Under the pieces are notes generated by a model. It saw only the letters and a program-made list of their open reading frames with translations. It did not search any database and was not told the origin of the DNA. The translations under genes were made by a program, and so were the position numbers. 64,000 bases of DNA from G965230065 sp965230065 (GTDB lineage Bacteria > Bacteroidota > Bacteroidia > Cytophagales > Cyclobacteriaceae): assembly GCA_965230065.1 (NCBI GenBank), contig OZ245942.1, forward strand, positions 3,472,001 through 3,536,000. Direction: 5' to 3'. Shown piece after piece: positions 35,262 through 44,900 of this stretch; the stretch's first letter is position 1, and the number at the start of each line of letters is the position of its first letter.

Positions 35262-35279
35262 CCTCAAACGTAGAAATTT

Positions 35280-36983
35280 ATGAGTGAGCATACGAAAGAA
35301 ACCAATACTTCCCTGAATTTTTTAGAAGAGATTATTGAAGAAGATTTACGGAATAATAAGAACAATGGCGTTGTGCATACCCGCTTTCCGCCTGAGCCAA
35401 ACGGTTATTTGCACATTGGGCATGCCAAATCTATCTGCCTGAATTTCGGTTTGGCACAAAAGTATGGAGGAAAAACCAACCTCCGCTTTGACGACACCAA
35501 CCCGGTGGCCGAAGATGTGGAATATGTAGATTCTATCAAAGCGGATGTGCGCTGGCTGGGGTTCGACTGGGAAGACCGGGAGTTTTATGCATCTGACTAC
35601 TTTGGGCAACTCTATGACTTTGCCGTGCAGCTCATCAAAGACGGGAAGGCGTATGTGGATGATTCGCCCCTTGAGGAAATCCGGCGTATGCGGGGCGTGC
35701 CTACCGAGCCGGGGGAAGAAAGCCCTTTCCGCAACCGGTCGGCTAAAGAAAACCTGGATTTGTTTGAAGGCATGAAAAACGGTGATTTTCCGGAAGGCAG
35801 CCGGGTGCTGCGCGCCAAAATTGACATGGCTTCGCCCAACATGCACATGCGTGACCCGGTGATGTACCGTATTTTGCACAAACCCCACCACCGCACCGGT
35901 GACACATGGTGCATTTACCCCATGTACGACTGGGCGCACGGGCAAAGTGATGCCATTGAAGGCATTACCCATTCTATTTGTACGCTGGAATTTGAGGTAC
36001 ACAGGCCGTTGTATGAATGGTTTCTGGACCAGATCGGAGGGTTTGACCCACGCCCCCGTCAGTACGAATTTGCCCGCCTCAATATGAGCTATACGGTGAT
36101 GAGTAAGCGCCGCCTGCTGGAACTGGTAAAAGAAGGGTACGTAAGCGGTTGGGACGATCCCCGCATGCCCACTATCCTGGGCTTGCGCCGGAGAGGGTAC
36201 ACCCCCGCCAGTATCCGCCTCTTTGCCGAAAAAGTGGGGGTTGCCAAGCGTGACAATGTAATTGACCTCTCTTTGCTGGAGTTTTGTATTCGTGAAGACC
36301 TGAACAAAACCGCTCCCCGGGTAATGGCTGTGCTGGATCCGGTGAAAGTAGTGGTTACCAATTATCCTGAAGGAAAAACCGAAGAAATGGAAGTGGAAAA
36401 CAACCCCGAAGACCCCAACGGAGGCACTCGGATGGTTCCCTTCTCCAGGGATTTGTACATAGAGCGGGCCGATTTTATGGAAAACCCGCCCTCTCCCAAA
36501 AAATTCTTCCGCCTTGGGCCTGACAGGGAAGTACGGCTGAAAGGGGCGTATGCCATCAAATGTCATGATTTTATAAAAGACGAAAGTGGTGAAATTACTG
36601 AAATCCACTGCACTTATGACCCCGAAACCCGCAGCGGACAAGATACCAGCGGCCGGAGGATAAAGGGTACGATTCACTGGGTATCAGCCCCACATGCAAA
36701 AGAGGCTGAAGTACGGGTATACGACCGCCTGTTCAATGACCCCGACCCGGCCGGGCACAAAGACCGGGACTTTAAGGAGTTTCTTAATCCGGATTCACTG
36801 CAAATTATTGAAAAGGCGTATATAGAACCCAGCCTGGCTACGGCCAAAGAGCAAGACCGTTTTCAGTTTATGCGCAAAGGTTATTATTGTGTGGATAAGG
36901 ATGCTACGGAGGATAAGTTGGTCTTCAACCAAACCGTTACCCTTCGCGACACCTGGGCGAAGGTGCAGAAGGGTGGGAAGTAA
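35280..36983 (+). CDS. glnS: Glutamine-tRNA ligase
   Basis: A 567-residue class I aminoacyl-tRNA synthetase that charges tRNA-Gln directly. The HIGH motif is within PPEPNGYLHIGHAKS (His45-His48) and the KMSKS-type motif is VMSKRRL at residues 274-277. Two anticodon-binding beta-barrel domains follow, with EIHCTYDPETRSGQD and the end region RFQFMRKGYYCVDKDA characteristic of GlnRS rather than GluRS. Length is normal. Its presence implies direct charging rather than the GatCAB route. The opposite strand is open for 443 codons, a consequence of codon bias. Confidence 0.97.
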   Translation: MSEHTKETNTSLNFLEEIIEEDLRNNKNNGVVHTRFPPEPNGYLHIGHAKSICLNFGLAQKYGGKTNLRFDDTNPVAEDVEYVDSIKADVRWLGFDWEDREFYASDYFGQLYDFAVQLIKDGKAYVDDSPLEEIRRMRGVPTEPGEESPFRNRSAKENLDLFEGMKNGDFPEGSRVLRAKIDMASPNMHMRDPVMYRILHKPHHRTGDTWCIYPMYDWAHGQSDAIEGITHSICTLEFEVHRPLYEWFLDQIGGFDPRPRQYEFARLNMSYTVMSKRRLLELVKEGYVSGWDDPRMPTILGLRRRGYTPASIRLFAEKVGVAKRDNVIDLSLLEFCIREDLNKTAPRVMAVLDPVKVVVTNYPEGKTEEMEVENNPEDPNGGTRMVPFSRDLYIERADFMENPPSPKKFFRLGPDREVRLKGAYAIKCHDFIKDESGEITEIHCTYDPETRSGQDTSGRRIKGTIHWVSAPHAKEAEVRVYDRLFNDPDPAGHKDRDFKEFLNPDSLQIIEKAYIEPSLATAKEQDRFQFMRKGYYCVDKDATEDKLVFNQTVTLRDTWAKVQKGGK

Positions 36984-37149
36984 CGGGATGGAATGGTGGA
37001 ACATTGGAAAGATGGAATAATGTGGGATTGAATTCATTATTCCTATGTTCTACTCTCTGCTTTTCATGTTCCCTGCCTGCATTATATATAATATGGTGTG
37101 AAGTGGCCGAAGCCGGGCCAGCCCGTGGCTAAGAACAACCAATAAAGTA

Positions 37150-38001
37150 ATGAACAATACAAGTAGAAGGAATTTTCTAAAAAAGTCGGCTTATTGTGCA
37201 GCAGGTATATCTATCACAAGCAACAGTATGTTTGATAATTCATTTTCTGCCAAAAAAACTGACATTGGTATAATCCTGAATACAGTGCGGAATGAGATGA
37301 AAGAAGATTATGCAGGCACCCTGGAAAAACTGGCAGCCCTGGGCTACACCTATGTAGAAGGAAATTCGTATGGCGGTTCGGTAAAAGATTATGGAAAGCT
37401 GTTAAAAAAACTGAACCTTAAAGCAGTGGCCGGGGGGAGTGCTATGGGAAATTTACAGGAATCACTGGATGAACACATTGAAAGGGGGCATGCATTGGGT
37501 TATGAATACATTTGCTGCTATTGGCCCTGGCTGTCGTCGGTCGAAAACCTTACCAAAGATGAGTGTCTGCAAACTGCAGAAAGGCTGAATAACCTGGGCG
37601 AAAAAATAAAAAGGGAGGGGATGCGCCTGGCCTGGCATAATCATGATAAGGAGTTCCGGGATATGGGCGGGGAAATGCCTTTTGATATCCTGCTGCAAAA
37701 TACCGACCCTGAATTGGTAACCGTAGAAATGGACTTGTACTGGGTACGGAAAGGAGGCCAAAACCCAATAGAATTTTTCAAAAAATACCCAGGGCGTTTT
37801 GAGTTGGTACACGTCAAAGATATGGACAACACGGCAGAAAGAAATATTACCTGTGTGGGGGAGGGGATTATTGACTTTAAGGAAATATTTGAATATACTG
37901 CACTGGCCGGTATCAAATACCGCATTGTGGAGCATGAGCGTTCAACGGACGGGATGCATTGTGCCACTGTTAGCTACAAACATCTTTCTCATTTGAAATA
38001 G
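37150..38001 (+). CDS. Exported sugar-phosphate isomerase/epimerase (TIM barrel)
   Basis: A 283-residue xylose-isomerase-like TIM-barrel protein with a Tat-type leader (SRRNFLKKSAYCAAGISI). Visible barrel motifs include MRLAWHNHDKEF with a His, TVEMDLYWVRKGG with Glu and Asp, LVHVKDMD with a His and YRIVEHERS with a Glu, together the usual divalent-metal site. It precedes a Gfo/Idh/MocA oxidoreductase by 26 bases. In Bacteroidota such pairs are often involved in oxidation and isomerisation of sugars or cyclitols in the periplasm, and the pair here is probably one operon. Confidence 0.86.
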   Translation: MNNTSRRNFLKKSAYCAAGISITSNSMFDNSFSAKKTDIGIILNTVRNEMKEDYAGTLEKLAALGYTYVEGNSYGGSVKDYGKLLKKLNLKAVAGGSAMGNLQESLDEHIERGHALGYEYICCYWPWLSSVENLTKDECLQTAERLNNLGEKIKREGMRLAWHNHDKEFRDMGGEMPFDILLQNTDPELVTVEMDLYWVRKGGQNPIEFFKKYPGRFELVHVKDMDNTAERNITCVGEGIIDFKEIFEYTALAGIKYRIVEHERSTDGMHCATVSYKHLSHLK

Positions 38002-38027
38002 TAATCATTAACAGCAATCATCAAAAA

Positions 38028-39362
38028 ATGTCGACAAACCGAAGAAAATTTATCCAACAATCAGCCACTGCCATGGTCGGGGCTACCCTTGTTCCTGCTT
38101 TACCACATTTCTCCATTGCCAAAAACTGGAAACCGGCTCCGTCTGATCAGTTGAATGTAGCTCTCATTGGGGCAAGAGGCAGGGGGTTTCGGGTGCTGGA
38201 GCAGCATTTGGGCCTCCCGGAAGTAAACTGTGTAGGCATTTGCGATGTGGATGAAAATATTCTTCGGGAAAAATCGGCTGTATTGACAGACAAATATGGG
38301 CAAAAAGCCAGGCAATATACTGATTTTAGGAAGCTGCTGGAAGATAAGGACGTAGATGCTGTTATCATCGGGACACCCGATCACTGGCACTGCCTTCCTG
38401 CAGTATATGCCTGCCAGGCTGGCAAGGATGTATATGTGGAAAAACCCATGGCCAACACCATCGCTGAGTGTAATGTGATGGCCGAGGCTGCCCGGCATTA
38501 CGGACGGGTGATGCAGGTAGGACAACAGCAGCGAAGCGGGCAGGTGTGGAACGATGTAATGGCTTATATCAAAGCCGGAAAGTTGGGCAAACTCAGGAGA
38601 GCTACCATTTGGGCCAATTTCAATTATGGCATAGGCCCTGAAAAACGCCCTGATACCTCAGCCCCTGCTGGTGTTGATTATGACTTTTGGCTGGGGCCTG
38701 CCCCCAAACGGGCCTTTAATCCATCCCGTTTCCACGGAAGCTGGCGTTTTTTCTGGGACTATGGGGGAGGGCTCATGACTGATTGGGGCGTCCACATGAT
38801 AGATATGGCATTATGGGCCAAAGATATTACTCGTCCTCCATCCATCACGCTGTCATATGGCAACAACTCCTCTTACCACGACCGCGACCGAGAAACCTTC
38901 GATACCATGTCGGTTACTTATCCGGAAGAAGACTATATCATAGTATGGGAGCATACCGCCGGTACCCAAAACGGCCCTTACGATCACCTGTATGGCATAG
39001 CTTTTACGGGTGATGATGGTACATTGGTAGCCCACCGGGGTGGGTGGGAAGTATTTCCGGAGTGGGATAACGGGAAAGAAGCTAATAAAATTGAAAAGGT
39101 AGAGTTTCAAAAGGGTAACCCCGGGCATGATTTGCACATCCGTGATTTTGTGAAATGTGTGAAAGAGCGGGGCACGCCGGCTTGTTCTCCCGAAATAGGC
39201 CGAACGGTAGCACTGGCGGCTCATTTTGCCAACATTGCTGTACGTACCGGGAATTACCAACTGAAATGGGATGACCATAAAAATAAATTCACCAATGCCA
39301 AAACTGCCAATCACCTTATCGAACCAGAATATCGCAAGCCCTGGAAGTTGCCAAAAATTTAA
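38028..39362 (+). CDS. Tat-exported Gfo/Idh/MocA-family oxidoreductase
   Basis: A 444-residue NAD(P)-dependent oxidoreductase with a Tat signal (NRRKFIQQSATAMVGATLVP). The Rossmann motif is IGARGRGFRVL, the conserved EKP motif is DVYVEKPMANT, and the C-terminal Gfo/Idh domain has WGVHMIDMALW. Such proteins oxidise or reduce sugars and sugar acids, and several Bacteroidota members carry NAD(P) out through the Tat system. It forms a pair with the isomerase directly upstream. Confidence 0.9.
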   Translation: MSTNRRKFIQQSATAMVGATLVPALPHFSIAKNWKPAPSDQLNVALIGARGRGFRVLEQHLGLPEVNCVGICDVDENILREKSAVLTDKYGQKARQYTDFRKLLEDKDVDAVIIGTPDHWHCLPAVYACQAGKDVYVEKPMANTIAECNVMAEAARHYGRVMQVGQQQRSGQVWNDVMAYIKAGKLGKLRRATIWANFNYGIGPEKRPDTSAPAGVDYDFWLGPAPKRAFNPSRFHGSWRFFWDYGGGLMTDWGVHMIDMALWAKDITRPPSITLSYGNNSSYHDRDRETFDTMSVTYPEEDYIIVWEHTAGTQNGPYDHLYGIAFTGDDGTLVAHRGGWEVFPEWDNGKEANKIEKVEFQKGNPGHDLHIRDFVKCVKERGTPACSPEIGRTVALAAHFANIAVRTGNYQLKWDDHKNKFTNAKTANHLIEPEYRKPWKLPKI

Positions 39363-39483
39363 CCGGCAGGTGCGTGCTTTTATTTATCAATGATTAACTA
39401 CTGTATGAGTAAACGTTAGGGTAAGGGGTGAAATTGATCATTTTTTAAAGGCAGTCTCACCCAATCTAATAAATGTCAAAATC

Positions 39484-39747
39484 ATGGCAGAATTTAATAA
39501 AGAACTTGGGTTGAACGATTTACTGGCTTTAGAACGGACAAAATTAGCGAATGAGCGTACTTTCCTGGCTTATGTGCGGACCAGCCTTTATTTCCTGCTT
39601 GGAGGGTTCGCGTTCATCAATCTGAAAGACTTTGAAAGTACTGCTTTCTTTGGTTATGCCGCCCTTTGTATCAGCTTGCTTCTAATTGTAACAGGCACTA
39701 TTAAATTTTTCGTTGTAAGAAGGCGCATCAAGAGAAGAAAACCCTGA
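39484..39747 (+). CDS. DUF202-domain membrane protein
   Basis: An 87-residue protein with two TM helices. LANERTFLAYVRTSLYFLLGGFAFINLKDF is the typical DUF202 segment, with the TM pair and basic C-terminal tail RRRIKRRKP. Function unknown. It converges with the CPA2 antiporter gene 50 bases downstream. Confidence 0.88.
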   Translation: MAEFNKELGLNDLLALERTKLANERTFLAYVRTSLYFLLGGFAFINLKDFESTAFFGYAALCISLLLIVTGTIKFFVVRRRIKRRKP

Positions 39748-39797
39748 GCCAAAGCCTTGATTCTCTCTAAATTTAAGATAATAAAAGTATTGGCGAA

Positions 39798-41717
39798 CTA
39801 AGTACTCGTGTGAATAGAAGGGGATTTTTTCTTGTTGTTTTTCAAGGATGGGTCAGCAAATTTACTTCTGAAATCATTGAGGGCTGTATCGTTACCAAAT
39901 ACTACGGCTATGTCGCCTTTAATCAGGTAATCATTACCATGGGGCACGCGCATGTCATTTTTACGTTTGATCAGCATCAGAAACCCATCCTGGTGAAAAG
40001 GAATGTCCTTAACCAGCACCCCATCCAGGGCATTGTTCAATATAGGGATTTCCTCTACACTGAAATTTTCAAAACTCTCGAACAAGGTGTGGTAGGTAGC
40101 CGGGCGGAAAATCAGGTTCTCTATAGAAGTAGCCAGTGTTTGGCTCAGCATAAGGGCTTCCACCTCCATATCTTTAAACAGATCTACATACTTGGCATTT
40201 TTAGCATAGCTAATAATTTTTTCATGATGCAAATCATTGCGCAGGATTTGGGCTATCGTCAGGTTTTTTTCATCCGATTCGGTAAGGATAATCACATGGT
40301 TTTCTGGTTGTAACCGCAAGTACCCAAACAAAAAAGTATCGGCACCATTGCCATGGATAACTTTCAGCCCTTCGTCGCGCAAGTGTTCAACACGGTGCTG
40401 GTCAGTTTCAATAATGATAACCTGTTTACCGTGCAAATGTAGGCTTTGGGCAAGCAACTCACTGGCCGTGCTGCCTCCCACAATGATTACTTTATCTTCG
40501 GGCACGGCTTTCTTTTCGCTTAGCAGGTTGTACATAATGGGAGAAACAATACAGGTAATCACTGCCATAATAACAAAAGCAGCATTGGTAGCAGCACTGA
40601 TGACGCCCAATTGCATACCAATCTGCGCAGCAGCAATGATCAGGCTAAGCTGTGAGGATAGTAAAAACCCACCGGCCAGCGCTTTTTTCAACCCAAAGGG
40701 AGGCACCCAAATGAGTGAAGGAAGTACTTTCATACCAAAGAACAGCAGTACCAAAGCCCCCAGGAATAAATAAGAGTTTTCAAAATCGCCAATCACACTC
40801 AGGTCAATAGACGCCCCTACCAAAATGAAGAAAATGGGAATGAAAAAGCCATAGCCCATCGCATCCAATTTCATTACTAAGCTTGACCTTTCTTTGGCAA
40901 GAAAGAAAGACATAAGCACACCAGCCAGGAAGGCCCCCAGAATAGTTTCTACATGGATAAACTGGGCAATAATCAGAAAGACAGTAAGCAGCAAAAGCGT
41001 GCCTCGTACCTTGAGTTGCGATGCCGAATGGGAAAGCTGAAACATAATGCGTTTCAAAAAGCGGTTGCGCACCAGGTTATTACCCACCCGATAGGCCAGG
41101 TAAAAAGCAATGAATAAAAGCAAGATGAGCAAAATTTCTACTTCAAACCCATTTTTGAGAATGGCGGTGGTAAATGTGAAGAGTAAAATCCCCAAAACAT
41201 CGGCTACGGCGGCTGCCAAAATCAGCATTTGCCCAAATGTTTTATGTATTTCGCCCCTTTCTTTCAATATAGGGATGATAACCCCGAGGGAAGTTGTGGA
41301 AATAATTACTGCGAAAAACCAAATATTACGGATTGTTACCACAGATGAAATCATCCAGGCGCCCAGTAGCGCAATAATCAGGGTGCCTATATATACCATG
41401 ATGCCTACCAGCAAAGGATTGTCCATGGCACGCGCCCAAGTAAGTTTCCTGCGAGGCAATGAAGCAATAATTTTGTGAACGTCTACTTCCAGTCCGCTCA
41501 AAAACATGAGAAAAATAAAGCCCATCAGCCCCAGAAAATCTAAATTGGGTGAGGAGGGTAATAAATTAAGGACATGCTTGCCCAAAATCATACCGGCAAT
41601 GATCTCAACAGCTACCGATGGGATTTTTATAGCCCTGAGCTGCGCAGTAAACATGGGCGAGAGCAGCGCAATCACCATAACCAGAAACAAAGGGAAAAAC
41701 TCAAATTCAGAGTGCAT
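39798..41717 (-). CDS. Kef-type cation:proton antiporter (CPA2) with TrkA-N domain
   Basis: A 639-residue antiporter. Residues 1-390 hold about 12 TM helices, with LDAMGYGFFIPIFFILVGASIDL as a characteristic CPA2 segment. A cytosolic TrkA-N (RCK) domain follows with the Rossmann motif VIIVGGSTASELLAQSL and ETDQHR at the end of its second strand, then a TrkA-C-like domain. It exchanges K+ or Na+ for protons, gated by nucleotide binding. Standalone gene; no ancillary KefF/G-like protein is adjacent. Confidence 0.9.
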   Translation of the reverse strand: MHSEFEFFPLFLVMVIALLSPMFTAQLRAIKIPSVAVEIIAGMILGKHVLNLLPSSPNLDFLGLMGFIFLMFLSGLEVDVHKIIASLPRRKLTWARAMDNPLLVGIMVYIGTLIIALLGAWMISSVVTIRNIWFFAVIISTTSLGVIIPILKERGEIHKTFGQMLILAAAVADVLGILLFTFTTAILKNGFEVEILLILLLFIAFYLAYRVGNNLVRNRFLKRIMFQLSHSASQLKVRGTLLLLTVFLIIAQFIHVETILGAFLAGVLMSFFLAKERSSLVMKLDAMGYGFFIPIFFILVGASIDLSVIGDFENSYLFLGALVLLFFGMKVLPSLIWVPPFGLKKALAGGFLLSSQLSLIIAAAQIGMQLGVISAATNAAFVIMAVITCIVSPIMYNLLSEKKAVPEDKVIIVGGSTASELLAQSLHLHGKQVIIIETDQHRVEHLRDEGLKVIHGNGADTFLFGYLRLQPENHVIILTESDEKNLTIAQILRNDLHHEKIISYAKNAKYVDLFKDMEVEALMLSQTLATSIENLIFRPATYHTLFESFENFSVEEIPILNNALDGVLVKDIPFHQDGFLMLIKRKNDMRVPHGNDYLIKGDIAVVFGNDTALNDFRSKFADPSLKNNKKKSPSIHTST

Positions 41718-41891
41718 ACCTACTATTTAGATGGATGATATTTGGCTTTTACAGCAAAAAAATTAAGCTAATCAACCCAAAAGATACACAAATGTTATGG
41801 TTGTTTGGTTAGTATTGTAGTGAAATTTAATTTTATACCCACCTGTTTTATACTTAAGAAATATTCAATATAAAAAAATCGATAGACAGTT

Positions 41892-42707
41892 ATGAAAGTA
41901 AGTGGCAATATCCGAAAGATGCGCACCCAGTTAGACAACCCCGTACAATATGCCCTGCCATTGTATAATGTATTGGAAGAGAAAGAAGCCGTGCCATTGA
42001 ACGAGTTTGTGGGCCGGCCCATCACCCTTACTTTTGAACAGCAAATTAACTGTGTGGTAACGGGCAAAAAAATTAAAAAAGCTTATGGGGAAGGGATGAG
42101 TTACGATGCGTTTATCAAATCCCCTCAGGCGGTAGAGAGTATCCTGCGCCCCGAGCTGTCACAAGCGCACCTGGGCATTGCCCTGCGCGATCTGGAATGG
42201 GAAGTGGCGCATGATGTGCAAACGCATTTTGTGTACCTGGCCCTTACTTCCGCTGTGAAAGTGGGCGTAACCCGTGCCCCCCACATCCCTTCCCGCTGGA
42301 TAGACCAGGGTGCCTGGAAAACCATCATCCTGGCCGAAACCCCTTACCGACAGGCAGCCGGGCTGATAGAAGTAGCCCTTAAAGACCATATGAGTGACAA
42401 AACCAACTGGCGCAAAATGTTATGCAATGAACAAAACCATGAGGTAGACTTGCTGACAGAGAAAAACGCCATAAAAGAGAAAGTACCTGCCGACCTGCAA
42501 ACCTATATCAGTGATAACGATACCATTACCGAAATCCACTACCCCGTACTTGCCTATCCTGAAAAAGTAAAAAGCCTGAAGCTGGACAAAGTACCCCTCA
42601 TCCAAAAGAAGCTCATGGGCATCAAAGGGCAATACTGGTTGTTTGAAGATGGCTCCGTCATCAACATCCGCAGCCACAGCGGTTATTTGGTGAGTTTGGA
42701 GGTTTGA
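41892..42707 (+). CDS. DUF2797-family protein
   Basis: A 271-residue protein without signal peptide. The conserved pieces of DUF2797 include KMRTQLDNPVQYALPL, EQQINCVVTGKKIKKAYGEGMSY (with one of the family's Cys positions), VQTHFVYLALTSAVKVGVTRAPHIPSRWIDQGA and QAAGLIEVALKDHMSDKTNWRKML. The section VKVGVTR resembles GIY-YIG nuclease-like folds, but catalytic residues are not confirmed. Function unknown; widespread in Bacteroidota and Actinobacteria. Confidence 0.84.
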   Translation: MKVSGNIRKMRTQLDNPVQYALPLYNVLEEKEAVPLNEFVGRPITLTFEQQINCVVTGKKIKKAYGEGMSYDAFIKSPQAVESILRPELSQAHLGIALRDLEWEVAHDVQTHFVYLALTSAVKVGVTRAPHIPSRWIDQGAWKTIILAETPYRQAAGLIEVALKDHMSDKTNWRKMLCNEQNHEVDLLTEKNAIKEKVPADLQTYISDNDTITEIHYPVLAYPEKVKSLKLDKVPLIQKKLMGIKGQYWLFEDGSVINIRSHSGYLVSLEV

Positions 42708-42741
42708 TTGTTATCGAAACTGATAGAAAAACTGTAACTTT

Positions 42742-43434
42742 AGGAAAAACTCAATCTTATTGAGCGACTGTTGCAAGAACAAAATATTGAAGTACTGAAA
42801 CAAGTTAAAGAAATACTGGAAAAAACGGGCACAACCCGTAGTGCTGGACGAAGACCGTTACGAACTTTACCGATACCCGGGCAACAATCGTTACTATTTC
42901 AGGAGGCTGATGTGGGGTTCTTTACTATCAGGCGGGCATGTGACTTACGGCGGGCTGAAAACCTACGAGCCTTATGACGAATATGTGTCGGGCGTAGGTG
43001 GGTATTACGATGCCAACCGGGAAGGCAAGTTGTTCCAGGGAGCACATGACTTCCAGTTTATTCATCAGTTTTTTAACGAAACTGGGCTTACCCTGGGAGG
43101 GATGACCCCAAACGATAGGCTTGCCGGAAACAATCCCCAAAAATGGAAATGCATACATGATGACGATAACTATATCGTTTACCTTGCCAACCCCTCTGGT
43201 ACAGAAATTGGCACCGACAACCCCAGCCCTGATGAGCCTACTGTTACTTTACAATTTCCCGAAGGCAACTACACTGTAAAATGGTTTGACCCCACCACAG
43301 GAAAATGGAAAGAAGATAATGACACAAAGGGCGGAACCCAAACCCTTACCACATCGCCCACCAAAAGAACCTTTGCCGATAGTTACATCTCCGCTTCCGG
43401 TGACTGGGTACTTTGGTTGCAAAAGAAAGAATAA
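42742..43434 (+). pseudogene. Chimeric relic: helical fragment joined to a glycosidase C-terminus
   Basis: From about 42742 one frame reads KLNLIERLLQEQNIEVL and continues KQVKEILEKTGT, resembling the N-terminus of small Bacteroidota antitoxin-like proteins, but a stop precedes it and no start is seen. Near 42840 a second frame takes over (DEDRYELYRYPGNNRYYFRR, then LMWGSLLSGGHVTYGGLKTYEP) and continues to 43434, ending in ASGDWVLWLQKKE. This is the C-terminal part of DUF4038/apiosidase-like glycosidases with the putative collagen-binding domain (PF12904-like). The catalytic barrel is missing. The arrangement looks like two gene fragments fused by deletion; the 197-codon frame from 42841 may still be translated but would lack catalytic function. 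Confidence 0.65.
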
Positions 43435-43567
43435 TGAATGCCAGTTGCTCAAATACTGTAACCGTTATTCTGTCGATTTATTCTGCTTTTTCATCGGTTC
43501 ATCTAACATATTGGTAGATTATTGAGTTCATTGATTAACTGGCGTATGATTACACCGTTGAATCATG

Positions 43568-43575
43568 TAAATTTG
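43568..43575 (+). promoter_or_regulatory. Exact TAnnTTTG -7 box upstream of the RND operon
   Basis: TAAATTTG lies 73 bases before the adaptor start codon. No TTG occurs at the ideal distance, so this is a candidate only. Confidence 0.35.
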
Positions 43576-43648
43576 GATGTAGTTATGTGTGCTATGTGTT
43601 GTTAAATAAACAAGGGCACCCAATTCTTATTGTATTATCCCCACTGCT

Positions 43649-44848
43649 ATGAATATAAGGAAAGTCATTGTTGGCCTTGTTGTACTCGCCATTTTGGCTT
43701 CAGGTTATTTCCTGAAGGATTACTTTGCTAATCAGAAAGAATTACCACCTGAGAGACCAAGGTCAGAAGCTACCAATTATGTAAAGGTAAACACCGTAAA
43801 GTATGAAGAGATTGATACGGAAATTGTAGCCTATGGCCGCATTACTTCTTCCCAGTCACTCAACATTATTGCGGAAGTTGGTGGGCGTTTGCTTCCGGGA
43901 AGCATCTCGCTAAAGCCTGGGGAAAACTTTAGGCAAGGCCAGGTACTCTGTCGTATTTACAATGTAGAAGCCCGCCTCAATTTGCAATCGAGAAAAAGTG
44001 AGTACCTGAACCTCATCGCCTCTACCTTACCTGATGTAAAGATTGATTATCCCGACCGGTACGACGCCTGGATTGAATACTTTGAAGGTATTGATATTGA
44101 TAAGTCGTTGCCCGACTTGCCAGAAATTCAAAACCTGAAACTCAAAACCTTTTTAGCCACCAAAAATATTCTGCGGGAATACTATTCCATCAGAAGTGCG
44201 GAAGAAAACCTGAGAAAATATACGATTTATGCCCCGTACAACGGAAGTATTTCCGAGGTAAACCTGGAAACCGGAACCATAGTAAACCCGGGGGCTACCA
44301 TTGCCAGCATCATCCGTACCGACAAGCTGGAGCTTGAAATTCCGGTAGAGGTAAAAGACATTCGGTGGATAGGGGAAGGCACACCCGTGCAGGTGATGTC
44401 TGAAGATGAAGGAATGTCCTGGGAAGGGTTTGTCATCAGAAAAGCCGACCGGGTAGACCCCAATACACAATCTATTAACGTGTACATCAGCGTTGAGGCC
44501 GGGCCAAACAGCGGCCTTTATGATGGGTTGTACTTAAAAGCCGTGATTCCGGGCAGCACTTTGGAAAGTGCATTGGAAGTGCCCCGCAGAATTTTGCAAA
44601 GTGAGGATAAGGTATTTGTGGTAGAGCAGGGCATGCTGAGGAGCAAAAAGGTAAATATTCAGAAAATTAACAATGACAATGTATTGATAAACGGCCTGAG
44701 CGAAGGGGACAGCCTGGTGCTGGAAGCCCCGGTAAATGCTTCTGAAAATATGAAAGTAAAAGTTTTTGAAGCGATTGAGAACGAAGGACAAGGTAAACCA
44801 GGCCAAAAACCAGCAGGTACTACTGAACCCATAGCCGATAGCGAATAG
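43649..44848 (+). CDS. RND efflux periplasmic adaptor (HlyD/AcrA type)
   Basis: A 399-residue membrane-fusion protein. A single N-terminal TM helix (about 5-22) anchors it, followed by the barrel-sandwich halves (LNIIAEVGGRLLPGSISLKPGENF and YNGSISEVNLETGTIVNPGA), a helical hairpin between them, and beta-barrel and membrane-proximal domains to the C-terminus. It links the inner-membrane pump to the TolC-like channel. First gene of the three-gene efflux operon, with the pump starting 52 bases downstream. Confidence 0.92.
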   Translation: MNIRKVIVGLVVLAILASGYFLKDYFANQKELPPERPRSEATNYVKVNTVKYEEIDTEIVAYGRITSSQSLNIIAEVGGRLLPGSISLKPGENFRQGQVLCRIYNVEARLNLQSRKSEYLNLIASTLPDVKIDYPDRYDAWIEYFEGIDIDKSLPDLPEIQNLKLKTFLATKNILREYYSIRSAEENLRKYTIYAPYNGSISEVNLETGTIVNPGATIASIIRTDKLELEIPVEVKDIRWIGEGTPVQVMSEDEGMSWEGFVIRKADRVDPNTQSINVYISVEAGPNSGLYDGLYLKAVIPGSTLESALEVPRRILQSEDKVFVVEQGMLRSKKVNIQKINNDNVLINGLSEGDSLVLEAPVNASENMKVKVFEAIENEGQGKPGQKPAGTTEPIADSE

Positions 44849-44900
44849 CCCCGTTTACAAATATTTTGAAAAAACCATACCAAATACTAGCCATCATCTT

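Noticed and set aside
35346..36677. A 443-codon open frame on the minus strand across glnS
   Set aside because: It is antisense to a full-length, motif-complete synthetase and arises from codon bias; it has no recognisable protein features.
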